The translations under genes and the position numbers were made by a program. DNA of 64,000 bases from Myxocyprinus asiaticus. Lineage: Eukaryota > Chordata > Actinopteri > Cypriniformes > Catostomidae. This document shows, piece after piece, positions 35,395-46,935 of this stretch. Each line of letters opens with the position of its first letter. Position 1 is the first letter of the stretch. Where the stretch lies: the NCBI RefSeq assembly GCF_019703515.2, contig NC_059373.1:13055281-13119280 (forward strand). The letters run 5' to 3'. The notes under the pieces are model-generated. The model had not been told where the DNA came from. It ran no database searches and saw nothing but the letters and a program-made list of their open reading frames with translations.

Positions 35395-36030
35395 ATTTTA
35401 ATAATAATAACAACTGTTATTAGCATTATTGTTAATAACAATAAAATAATAATTATTATTAAAAATTATTATTGTTGTATTATTATTATTGTATTATCGA
35501 TTAAAATACAATAACAATTTCTATTATATCACATTGTACTATTATATTATTTATAACGTTCTATTATAAAATGTTATGTTATTATTTTTTATTATTTTCT
35601 ATTATACTATTAGTAGCAGTCATATAATTATGCTAAGCACTATATCACAAATAATTAATAATAATATACAATTAAATTTAATTATTGGTTGTAGTCGTTA
35701 TAATTAACAGCAGCATTACTATGATTGTTCTGTTTGTCAACACTATTATTGCTTTTATTACATTTACTGTCAGAATTATGATCACATTTGTTATTGCCCC
35801 AACTGCTTGATTGATAAATAAACATTATAAAATCATTCAAAAGGCTATAGAAATTACAATATGATAAAGAATATTTGGCATATTTATTTAGGTTAGGTTT
35901 TTACCTTGAGAATTAGGCACTTTGTTCAGTTGGGCTTTTCTATAGGAATTCTGCAATTATTTACCCAACTCTTGGCACTGTTTTCACAATACAATAAGTA
36001 AATAAATAAATATATAGATAAAATAAATTA
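35395..36030. repeat. AT-rich region with ATT/AAT triplet runs
   Basis: Degenerate (AAT)n/(ATT)n sequence over about 600 bases; no gene. Confidence 0.75.
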
Positions 36031-36769
36031 AATAATAATCGTAATAGATTAAGACTCTTAATCGGTGCGACTTCAGGCATATTCACATAAAATAAATAAA
36101 GATGAAAGGATGAGTTTAGCGGTCATGGAGGTTTTACAGTGTTGAATATATATACATATAATTATTATTTTTATCACTGTTGTGCTCACTTGTCACCAAG
36201 CCTATCATACTTCACATGGCATCTTCTCGTTTTGATAAGGGATGTTCCTCTTTCCACGATGCCAGCCCACTGAAAACTTTGTTTTAGCCCTTCAATACTA
36301 TCCCACAAAGCCTTACGTAGGAACGCATGCTTATGCGCATGTCCAGTGTTGCCCAGTAGTTGGTTTGTGACGTCACACCGAACCTCTCCCTCTCTAGAAT
36401 ATTCTTGTAAGGGAAAATAATTACTGTTTAAACGTTCTGCATTCAGTATTGTTTGGTCAGTATGGTTCAGTATTATGTTTCCCCTGCAAATAATTTCCAT
36501 AATTTTATCTTTATGTTTACAAAACAGGGAGATGTTTTAGTTCAAATATTCTTTTACAGTTGTAAAATTCTCGTTTTTTTTTTTTTTTGCCCAGCTTTTG
36601 TAAGATAAAATAAGAATCCTAAATCAAGTTAGGATCTCCTTCTGTAATATGAATTTGTAGGAAAATCCTAACTTAACTGAGAACACAGTGACCCTACAGT
36701 ATGAACAGAGGTCCTATCCTCCTCCTCGTTTGTTGACGTTGTTGTTATAGCAAAAAAAAAAAAAAATAT

Positions 36770-36811
36770 AATGCATGCAGAAAGGGTATTAGGCTACTCA
36801 CTCTCAAAAAA

Positions 36812-36875
<64 letters not shown>

Positions 36876-36918
36876 TTTTTTTGAGAGTGAGTAGCCTAAT
36901 ACCCTTTCTGCATGCATT
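36770..36918. repeat. Perfect 149-bp palindrome with A/T core
   Basis: The left arm aatgcatgcagaaagggtat continues through aggctactcactctc into A24. The right arm is its reverse complement, T run then gagagtgagtagcctaat through to gcatgcatt. Both are centred on an (AT)n core at 36844. The 36 non-repetitive bases of each arm match exactly. No spacer separates the arms apart from the A/AT/T core. Confidence 0.95.
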
Positions 36919-38639
36919 TTCCTTAGTCATTTAAAATTTCAAGTGAAACACCCACAATAAGAGCAATACTTTCTGCAGGGATAACATGAACACACGGTTT
37001 AACTAATTATGGTTTAATTATGATTTAACCATTAGCTTTTAACTTGATATAAATCATAACCCACATTGCGAATCATTCAACGCCTTTTCTCAGTACTGCA
37101 TGGTAAACATTTTTTATTTAATTTTTAATTTTTTGTACATTGCATTTTGCTAAGTGTTGTAACAATGGGTGCAATATATTTCTAAACAGTAGAGGGCAGA
37201 GAAGGCTTAACTTATTGCTTTCCTTGTAAAAAAATAAATAAATAAAAAAATAAAGCCTAACAAAATAACATGTAACAAGTACATAAAAAACATGAATTTA
37301 TACAGTATTCATACATGACGGGGTGCATAAAACAATTTTATATGAAAATATCAAAGAAGTTGCAAGTTCTAACAGTTTTAATTGCCTTCTGATTTAAAGA
37401 CGACCAAATTGAATCAAAGTAATCTTCCAAACAAGTTTTTTTTTTGCCTGAACAATTTACATTTGTGAAAATAAAATGTAGACAATAAAAAAGTATTATC
37501 ATATAAGCACGACTGTGCTTTTTTAAATAGATTTTCCAGGATACCAAATAATACATAAATTCATAATAAAACAAACTGTTCATCAAAGTATTGAAAATAA
37601 ATTCAGACACCTTGCCAAAATGATCTTACAAATAGGTTTCAGAGCAACTATTACAAAATGTGCAACTCACATCAATACTATCTCTATATTTTGCAAAATA
37701 ATGATTCCCAGGGTAAATCCTGAGTATGAGGTTAAAAGATACTTCCTTGATTGGGTAAACCAAACCTTTTTACAAACACTGTAATCTGCAAAACAATTCC
37801 AAAAAGAAATCACATATGACAGAGTTACAACATCTACCTGGAACAAAGCTCTAAGGATGTATTTGGAGAGTGAAAGGAAAAACTAATTTTACCTACATAG
37901 AAATTTTAGCACATTAAATGAGGACCAATGCTGGTTGTAAGTTGTTGTCTAAACAGCTTACAGACTCCAGGAGGTATTAAACCAAAAACGTTTGCTTAAT
38001 CACCAGGTGTTATTAGGATATTAATCATCCAAAAACTTTTCATAAGTGAAGAGAAAGCCATTTAACTTAAATAATTGCTACACCAATATAATGTCATTAT
38101 CAAACTAATATTAAAAACAAAAAAGAGAGAGACTTATAAAATGTCCTTATTGTTCCATGTGTAATAGTTGCCTTTCCTTAGTTGACTTGTCATGTGACCC
38201 AGGAACACATTTTTGCTGTCTTTTGGAAGAGATATTCTACCTCTGTTGGGTACCATAGTGAAATGTTTCCATGTTCCAGTCCAACATACAGTTTGACATT
38301 GCCCCAAATGCTACAGTGATGTAAAAATGAAAGGTTTTACATAATCATAAAACCTTTGCTGGGTTTTTGTTGTATCTTACCTTTTGTTTATTGTTCAGTT
38401 AGCATCTTTACTTTTAGCCATCTTTACACTGCCACGGTGGCACAGAAGCTGCATATAAACTGGCATTTAAGAGTGCAGCAGGTTAGTAGGTCAAACAGCA
38501 GATGGAGTAACAGGATATTTCGACAAGACTGAGCAAAACACTTTGTTCTTCGTTCTGAATGGGCAAACTGACTTACAGTTGCACACACCAACAAATATCA
38601 ATATCACACCCAACACAGGATGAAACGCCCCACTCCCTA
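36919..38639. other. Intergenic upstream of nfe2l3, nothing recognised
   Basis: AT-rich, no convincing frames; possible distal regulatory sequence for nfe2l3. Confidence 0.5.
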
Positions 38640-39171
38640 GCCCAGTTTAACGTTTCCTCCAACGGCGGAAGTGTTTAACCGAAGCGGAGAGCACGTTCTT
38701 ATGTGATTGGCTCTTAAAGTAAAGGACGTCAGGAATGGGCCAATCAGCGCCTGTTGCGAAGGCAACTCCGTCACGTGCGAGTGGGATTTTATGAATTATG
38801 CAAATTTGAGCAGTTGTTCCCCTCTTCGGATGAGAGGTTCGATTCAGGATACTACAGACGGGGAGCTTTATTGTTTTAATAAGATAAACGTTTGATCTCC
38901 TGTCGCATAGTACTGAATATACTGGACAAGAATGACTCGTTCTGTTTAGCGAGTTGAGAGGATGGCGTCGCAGCTGTGAATTATGTTATATGGCAGGAAG
39001 TTATGAAAAGCCGGTAGTGTGTTAGTGCAGCAAACAGTTTCGCCGGTCGGTGCTGCTCTCTTTGTCTGACACAGAGAGCAGTCAACGCGTGCTCTTTTGT
39101 TTGGCATTTTGTCTTTGTTTAACTGCAAACGGACGATCTTTGTTCTCGTTTTAGCCTCTCGTGGTTGAAAC
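38640..39171 (+). promoter_or_regulatory. nfe2l3 promoter and 5' UTR
   Basis: A CpG-richer stretch just upstream of the nfe2l3 start codon. It has an inverted CCAAT (attgg, 38706-38710), a CCAAT (38740-38744), a CACGTG E-box (38772-38777) and an ATGCAAAT octamer (38798-38805). No TATA box is obvious, so initiation is probably dispersed around 38.8-38.95 kb. Motifs are by eye. Confidence 0.6.
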
Positions 39172-42100
39172 ATGCATAATATGAAGAAATATTTCACAGA
39201 GGGACTCATTCAGTTTACGATCCTGCTGAGTTTGATAGGAGTTCGCGTGGATGTCGATACCTATTTGAACGGCTACTTCTCGCCGTTGATTGAGACTGAC
39301 GGAGGGCCGAGCTCGGCTTTCATACAGACCCCCTTTCACCACTACCGGGACACCGCGGCGGGCCATCAAGTGCATCCTAAATGTCCCGAACTGGACTATT
39401 ATTTCACCAGCCGTAGGCTGCTGAATGAAGTGCGTGCGCTTGGGTCTCCGGCCCGCTTCCCCACGCGTGTCAGTGCATGGCTGGTGCACCTGGTGCCTGA
39501 TGATGGTTCTGATGTCGGCGAGCCACACGACCTGTCTGTGGACTCTGGTAATGATGAGGTAAACACCGAAAATGTCCGGGACGAGGTGGAAAATGACCAC
39601 AGGGCTGGAGAGGGCTTCGAGCTGTCATTATCTCAGGAGCACACTATTTCAAGGCCTTGCAGTGCAGCTGAAGAGCTTTCCAAAGAGGTAACGGTGTAGT
39701 ACCGTATTGTATTCCTTATCTTACAGTAGTTAACAGTTTATTGTGTTGCTTTCTCGTCATGGGGTAAGTTAGGAGCCACACATGAGGTGTGTTTTTGCTG
39801 AGTTAGCTGGCTAGCTTCATAGCAGTATTTTGCACCAGTGGGACACAAAGTCGAAAGCGAAACAATAAAAGACCCCCAAACAAAACAGTTGTTGCTACTC
39901 GACAAATATTCAATTAAATGTACTATTTGGTGGTTAACTACCTTGTTTCAGTGGCATTTATGATGGCTATGGTTATATATGTTTAGTTGCATTGTTATTA
40001 AGTGGTTATAAGCCTTATTAATGCCAGTTTTGGAACTGTAGGTTTATGATGAATAATGATGTGTTAACTGTGTGCAGAGGTGACTCATCTGACCTCTTCG
40101 ATCTGTCACCATGGATACCAGATGTAGGTGCTGGTCAAGTGTCATGCAAACTTTGACACTACTTGGCCCATTTGCACGTGTGTTATAAAACAAATTTAGA
40201 CCTAAAATTAAAATAACTTCCTTTAATTTTCCTTCTATTTCAAGACCTGTATAATAGTCTGTTTGGAGGCTGTCTGGTGCAGGCTAAACTACTTTTGGGT
40301 TCTGCCCAAACCTGCTCTCTCTGAAATTTTCAGTGCTTACTTGATCATGCTTGATAGAGCGCAACCTAGTTTTTGAAATCCCTTAGGTCATCCCTGTACT
40401 ATCCCAAAGCCACTTCTGACAGTTTGCGGTCTGTTTTTCAGATATTTCACAATTTCTGTCTATGTGATAGATACTTGTAAAATATGTCAAATCTTTTGAA
40501 TCTGAAATCATTCCATCTGTATTTCAGGGTACAATACAGCAATAATGAGAGTAGCATAAACCTTATGGTCTTAAGGGATAGTTCATTCAAAAATAACAGT
40601 TCTCTCACCATTTACTCACCCACACGCCATCCAAGATGTGTATGACTTTGTCTTCTGCTGAACACAAACAAAGATTTTTAGAAGAATATTTCTGCTCTGT
40701 AGGACCTTGCACATGAAAATGAATGGTGACCAGAACTTTAAAGGTCCAAAAACCACAGAAAGGCCGTATGAAAATAATCCATATTACTCCAGTGTTTAAA
40801 TCCATGTCTTCTGAAGCGATACGATATGTGTGGGTGAGAAACAGATCAATAGTTAGGTCCTTTTTTACTATAAATCTTCACTTTCACATTAACATTCTTC
40901 TTTTTGTTTTTGGATATTCACATTTTCCGTGCATACCGCCACCAACTGGTCAGGGAGGAAAATTTATAGTAAAAAAATATATAAACGATTGATATATTTC
41001 TCATCTACACCTATCATATCGCTTAAAAAGAAACTGATAAAACCACTGCATTCGTATGGATTACTTTTATATTGCCATTATGTCCTTTTTGGAGATTCAA
41101 AGTACCTGTCAGTGAAAAGCGAAAGATCTTTAATCCTTTGTTTTTGCATCCCTATTTCTTTGTTTCCAGGACACTTTACCTAACCAAGAAAAAGAGGAGG
41201 ATGATGTGAAATATGAGAGAGGGCAAGAGGAAACCAGCCTTGCTTCGATGAACCAGCTGACTCAGATCTCATCGCTAGAGCAGGAGGTAAACAAACATTA
41301 ACATCAAAACCTGTATAACAAGAATGGTTTTTATTTATCAGATACACCTTGAGAAATTAATTCAAAAGTTATATTCATTTGGTTATATTCAATGTGATTG
41401 AATTTGTACGCTTAGTAAGATTTCTGGTCATCTCAACAAACTGAACTGAAAAGGGATCTGAACTCAATTCAGCACCATAATAACTGTATTGTTGGTGTGA
41501 GACATTAAATATTTGTTTTAATAAGCTTTTTTCTCATCTTTTCTATTCAGAATTTGCTGGGTAGCAGTGCCCTGCCTCCACCTATTTCTGGGCTTGAGCT
41601 CACTTCACAGTGGCAAGACTTTCTCTCAGAATTTGATGTAAGTAACTGCTGGAGAAAATTATGGATTGCTTTGTTCCAATAATTTAATTGTAATTAAAGA
41701 ACCAAACTCCAAGTTTTTTGTTTCTAACTAAATGACAGACCCCGTGTACTCATTGTATTAAGATGTGTCTCTGGTCATCCGATCACATGTGGTCAGGCAA
41801 AACACACCGCTGTTTACACCTGGTTGCTTAAATGCATCTCCTGTGACCACTTGTATTCAGATTTTGAGGGGATGGTCTCTGATTTCACGACGACATACAT
41901 CAATCACTGTCAGTGTGCAACTGCATGATAAATATACCGAAACAAAATAATAAAAGACAAAGAAAGTGCGAATAAAACTGGTGGGCTTTTTCTCCCAGAT
42001 GTAGCTGAAATTTAATCTAAGCACAAATGCAACATTTCGAGCAGAATTCTCCATTATCTTAGAGGAGTACTGTGTTTACTAGTGTTGTCAAAAGTACCGG

Positions 42101-44916
42101 TACTTCGGTACCAAGTCGGTACTAAAATTCAAAAAGATGTAATGATACTAGTGATTCTACAGTACTGGTAGTACCGAGCACCGACTTAATTTGGTACACG
42201 CACACTGTCTTACTGACACACGACTGCTTTCAAATGCTCACCCGCTTATTTGAACGTTTGCTCTGCTACTCCTTTTACACTGAAATGCACAACTAATCAA
42301 ATTAAAATCGTGATATGTTTTAGTGTGATTATTAAACCGCGAAATGCTGTAATCTTAGTCGCTGTATGAGCTTTAAATGAATGTGTGAAGAAGACTGCAC
42401 ATACACTGGAAACTCTGCAGACTATGAGAATCATAAACGTTGTATAAGAGATGACAGAGCAGAGCACTAATCCACTCTGGTGTTATTTTTATATAATATA
42501 TATAATTAAATTGCAGCACTTGCGCTTTAACGATCACACTGAGCCATGTAGCTAACTGTTTATCCAGAGAAGTTAAACTTCTCTCAAAAATACACATCAA
42601 AATAAAAGCATGATTCATAATAAAAGCTAAACGCCTGAAATTGAATAAACTGCAACAGAAATATATTCTAAATGTATAGTAAAATGTATTCCTCACTGTA
42701 GAAATAATAATAATAATAATGAATAATTTTTGTAATAATAAACATTAAGCAATATATTACAAGCAAGAGTGCTTTTATACTGAATAAAGTTTGTTAAAAA
42801 ATGCAGCGGTATGTTGATAAGTAATTGTTCTATTTTTTTTACTTGTTAAAAGTTTTTAAAAGTTTAAGGAAAATTTTTTGATTAGACACCATTTTGATAA
42901 TTAAATGAAAAATTTAAAACATGGAATTCTGGGGGGAAAAAAATTTAAAAAAGGAAAAAATAAAAACAGATTTCAGTAGGGCCCTGCTTAAAAACACTTG
43001 AAGGAAACATGCATATCTTTTAATTTATTATTTACATTGAAATTTAACTTTAAATAGGCTAAAGGAGTATGTTCAATAGGACATTATCATATTAGCATAT
43101 TTTTTCTGTGGTATCGAAATTGGTATCGAGAATCGTGAAATTTCACTGGTATCTGTACCGACTACTCAAATTTTGGTACCGTGACAACACTAGTATTAAC
43201 TAGCTTCAAATGTGTGTGCTTGTCATCTGTGTCCTTGCATTTTGGTATCAGACACACTGAAGACGTTCCGTGAATTTCTCGTGCTTCTTTATGTATCTGC
43301 TTTTTCAAATTTTCTGTTCGGACGGTTATTTCCTTTTAAAGCTGCTCATAACCGGCAAAGTATAAATTCTTGTTGTAGTGCAGTAGTTGATTGACAGGTG
43401 AAGGGTGGCACTTCACTGCTCTGTGGGGCGCTTTCATGACACAAATTAGCGTTTACACCTCAAATGCAAAATGGCCACATGCGTTTTTGACTACCTCTGT
43501 ATGTGGTTTATGTGATTTGATCACAAAACGTTTTAGACACCGTTTGCACCTGTATTTAATGCTGACCACTTGTGATCAAATCACCTAAATGCATCTTAAT
43601 ACCAGGTGTAAATGGGGTCTTAGTTGTTGCTGATTCTTGTTTGTTGATCACATTTGCACATAGTACGATTTTAACATTTTCCCTGGAAATCTAATTTTGG
43701 TTTTGCTTTCCATGAACAGAATTTTGACTCCCAGCATATGTCAGATTTAGAAGTTGATCTGACTAATCCTATCAGCTATAATGTAAGCCTGCAAGATGCC
43801 ATGGTGACCAGGGGAGATTCAACAAGTTGCAGGCCCACATCTAGCCGAGAACCCCTCTTTCATCTAGAATCTACAAATTCTTCCCACTCAGATCCATCTC
43901 AAAGTTCAGAAGGGACACTTCCTTTAACCCTCTTTTCTTTAACGGGGAACTGCTCCCGTAATGAAACGTCAGTTTCACAGGTTGGGGGTTATCTAGATGA
44001 GGCTGTTTTTGAGCAGATAAATATGTTGGATCTTGGTAATCTTGGTACAATTGATCCTCGGATGCTTGACTGCATGCAAGGTGATATGGACACTCCATGG
44101 CTAGAAGATTCAGACTCTGGTCTGTCTTTGGAGAGCAGTTCTAGAAGCCCTGCTTCCCCATCTACATCATCCGATTCATTTTGTGAGGATGAGGGTGGAG
44201 CCACAGGCTACAACAGTGAGGTAGAGTCCCTCTTTTCGAAAGGAGGAGCCTGTGCAGCTGCTTACCGCCATTGGTCACCAGTGAACCTTAATGACAACAT
44301 CTGGCATGACCACACGTACTCAGTCCCACAGGCCCAGAATTCCACATCTTCTAGCTGGGTCCAACCTATCAATGCTATCAAACAGGAAATAATGAGTGAA
44401 GATGAAGCTGAACCAGAAGAGATGAGTCGTGATGAACGACGGGTCCAGGCATTGGGTCTTCCATTTTCCGCCTTTCAGATTGTCAACATGCCTGTAGATG
44501 ACTTTCTGGAGCTGTTGGACAGGCAGAATCTGTCAGGATCAGAAGTTACGCTCTTGCGGGATGTCCGCAGAAGAGGCAAAAACAAGCTTGCTGCACAAAA
44601 CTGCCGCAAGAGGAAGTTAGATGCGATCCTGGGCCTGCAAGATGAGGTTGAGGGCCTTACAGCGCAGCGAGAGGCTCTCCTGCGGCAGAGAGCCCACACT
44701 GCCAAGGCACTCTCTGCTGCTGCAGAACGCTTCGAAACATTCTCAAGGACTGTGCTGAGCCACCTCCGGGATGAATGTGGGCAGCCTCTAAGCCCTGAGC
44801 ACTATGCACTTCAATGCAGCGCCAATGGACAGGTGGTGGTTCAGCCTCGCACAAACACAACATCAAGAACAATGACAGGGCGCAAGACAAAGAGAAAGAA
44901 GGACAAGAAACCTTAA
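39172..44916 (+). CDS. nfe2l3: nfe2l3: CNC-bZIP transcription factor (NRF3), 4 coding exons, 638 aa
   Basis: Cap'n'collar bZIP factor expected to bind ARE/MARE DNA with small Maf proteins. Coding exons: 39172-39687, 41170-41286, 41551-41637 and 43720-44916; all introns are GT-AG and phase 0. The N-terminus has a hydrophobic ER-anchor segment (LIQFTILLSLIGVRVDVD, about residues 11-28), as in NRF1/NRF3. Residues 372-377 (DSGLSL) form a phosphodegron-like site. Sequons (NCS, NET, NST) suit a luminal stretch. The CNC domain starts near 475 (MSRDERR), the basic region RRRGKNKLAAQNCRKRK is 523-539, the zipper runs to about 581, and HYALQC plus a Lys-rich tail close the protein. An in-frame ATG three codons on is an alternative start. 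The N-terminus also resembles nfe2l1; the nfe2l3 call rests on the npvf and cbx3 neighbours. Human NFE2L3 is 694 aa. Confidence 0.92.
40572..41150 (+). mobile_element. aaagggatagttca MITE family copy in nfe2l3 intron 1
   Basis: Starts taagggatagttcattcaaa and continues with tttactcacccacacg, atttttagaagaatattt and ccatgtcttctgaagcgata. Beyond about 41010 the sequence runs back in inverted form, as in the complete copy at 61503. The right terminus is not clear. Confidence 0.7.
41737..43620. mobile_element. MITE in nfe2l3 intron 3, split by a hAT insertion
   Basis: The left end agaccccgtgtactcattgt...ttaagatg and the right end catcttaataccaggtgtaa...ggggtct are inverted repeats, with gatcacatgtggtca-type sequence inside both. 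The hAT element at 42080-43192 lies within it. Without that insertion the element is about 760 bp. Confidence 0.7.
42080..43192. mobile_element. 1.1-kb hAT-like element in nfe2l3 intron 3
   Basis: The ends tagtgttgtcaaaagtaccg and, reversed, tagtgttgtcacggtaccaa are inverted repeats. The flanks gtgtttac (42072-42079) and gtattaac (43193-43200) agree at 6 of 8 positions, an aged 8-bp duplication. The interior is AT-rich and non-coding. Confidence 0.75.
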
Positions 44917-46935
44917 GAGACCTTTTTGAGTGTGTTTGTGTGTGTGAGAGAGAGTGCATGCGTGTTTGTGTTTATATACAAATTTTTTTATGTTTTCTGA
45001 AAGGCTGAGTTTTTATCCTTGAAATAAGTTTGTAACGTGTTTCACAGCATGGGCAAGGAGGAGGCAGGAACCAGCTGAACAGCAATGTAAACTTGAATGA
45101 CAGAAAGGAACTTAAACATAACATAAACTGCTTTCCAACATAAACAAAACAAAGACGCACACACACAACACGTGTGTCTCTCTCCCGAACTGTTGTCCCG
45201 GCTGCTCCTTATATCTCTCCCGCTGATTAGTCAACTCAGTGCCTGACATGCATCATCACGGCCCGGCCACGCCCTCCTCCTCTCCATCACCAGATTCAGG
45301 CTAGGGAGACCTCCTGCCTGACTTACTCTCTCCCTTCCTTCCTGGAGGGGAGGTTTTACCCTTTCGGCCGTCCTTCCCCCGCCTCCTGGGAAACAGAGAG
45401 AGACGAGGGTAGGGAGTGGGGAGAGAGAAAGAGCAAGCGGTAGAGACAGAATGCGAGAGAGAGAGAGAAAAAGTGGCTCGCCAGTCCCTGGACACACTGT
45501 CGCTTGGTCCTCCGCCTCCCAGCAGACGTCAGCGGCTTCTCTGCCCCTGGCTGTGGCTCCTCTACTCCAGGCAGCCCTCAGCGAGCTCCTCCACCCCCTG
45601 GGGGACGGCACCGGCTTCTCCGTCTCCTGGCGAACTGCTCCAGTACCACCGTACCATACCTCCTCGGCATTGCGACCCTCCAACAGTGGTGAGGGCTCTC
45701 CAACAGCGCATCCCTCCTCCTTCCCGGGTTTCGGCACCAATGTAACGTGTTTCACAGCATGGGCAAGAAGGAGGCGGGAACCGGCTGAACAGCAGCGTAA
45801 ACTTTAATGATAGAAAGGAACTTAAGCATAACATAAACTGCTTTCCAACATAAACAAAACAAAGATGCACACACAACACGTGTGTCTCTCTCTCTCTCTC
45901 GAACTGGTGTCCCGGCCGTTCCTTTTCAGGCTCTTCTCTGTTCCTGCAAGCCATTCGTAACTCATAATGTGGACAGAAAGACTTTATTAAATTCTACACT
46001 TACAGCATGGAAGTGCGGGACTCAGTTGTGGGACAGAATGTAATGAAAACACTGGATATGTGTATAATAAGAGTGTGTATAAAAAGTATTTCTAAAGAGT
46101 ACATTAGAAAAGTTAAAGCATATTTTCTTTTCCTGTTACTTTAAATGGCAAGTTACTAAAGAAGGTTTGCAGCTAGAAGCAGATGGTCACTGGATGACCA
46201 TGTTTAAAAAAAAAAGTATCATTTGCATCTGTTTCTTACAGGTTAAGCAGTGACCTTAATTGAAACTATTTTCATAAATGAATCAGTTTACATTTTGCCT
46301 CATTTTCTTCCTGTTAAGCATTGTGTAATCATCAGTTCACACTTTTATGATTTTTGCAATTGACCAACCATCTGTACAAGTACAATGTGTAATATTGCTT
46401 TGCCCCAATCTTGTTCCAAGCAAACCACTACAGCCCCCAACACTCATGCAATAAATAAAAACTCACTAGTAAGATGGTCATTGTGGCATGCAGTGATCAG
46501 TCTGCTGAAACCGTTCCCATTAATTATATTACTGTCACTTGCCAAAGAACAATTATGATGTGTTCTGGTGGCCTTAGTAGCTTTTTTATCAAGGGGTTTT
46601 AAGGTTACATTTTTTTTTTTTTTTTTATGATCTTGGTGAGTTTTGGTCTACCTCATAGCATAGCAAAAAGATTCTGAAAAGTACAATATCAGCTTAATGA
46701 GTAATTAATTTGAGACTATTATAAAAATAATACTGGACACACAATTAAATATCTTGTTATTGGCAGAGTGGATTGATATGTGTTGTAAATAGGAGCTGCT
46801 GCTTTCGGTTTTGCTTTCTGTGTGTTTTTAAACAATTTTTATGTGTATGGGATTGGAATACCTACTTTTAATTTTAAACATGGGTGTTCAAAATCTGGCT
46901 CTTACGTCTTTTAAAATAAAGGAAGAAAATGAACT
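44917..46935 (+). other. Inferred nfe2l3 3' UTR region
   Basis: The stop codon is followed by 2 kb without another gene. AATAAA signals occur at 46450-46455 and 46915-46920. If one of these is used, the 3' UTR would include the antisense LTR element at 45031-45924. Transcript data are needed to fix the end. Confidence 0.45.
45031..45924 (-). mobile_element. TRIM-like non-autonomous LTR retrotransposon, antisense to nfe2l3
   Basis: Two direct repeats, 45031-45210 and 45741-45924, are about nine-tenths identical by eye. Read on the minus strand, the upstream repeat (45924-45741) ends acacgttaca. One base later comes TGGTGCCGAAACCCGGGA (45739-45722), a tRNA-type primer binding site. The downstream repeat extends to 45248, so the full LTR is about 218 bp (TGTCAGGCACTG...ACGTTACA) with a gagatataaggag TATA box. 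A purine-rich gagaggaggaggg stands shortly before it as a possible polypurine tract. The internal region is only about 490 bases; its longest minus-strand frame (45755-45231, 174 aa) has no recognisable gag or pol motif. The 5' LTR lacks its U3 start. Confidence 0.82.

Noticed and set aside
39151..39600. 149-aa minus-strand frame
   Set aside because: Antisense shadow of nfe2l3 exon 1.
45231..45807. Several long overlapping frames (up to 174 aa)
   Set aside because: They fall within the LTR element and its GA/CT-rich internal sequence; no gag, protease or pol motif.
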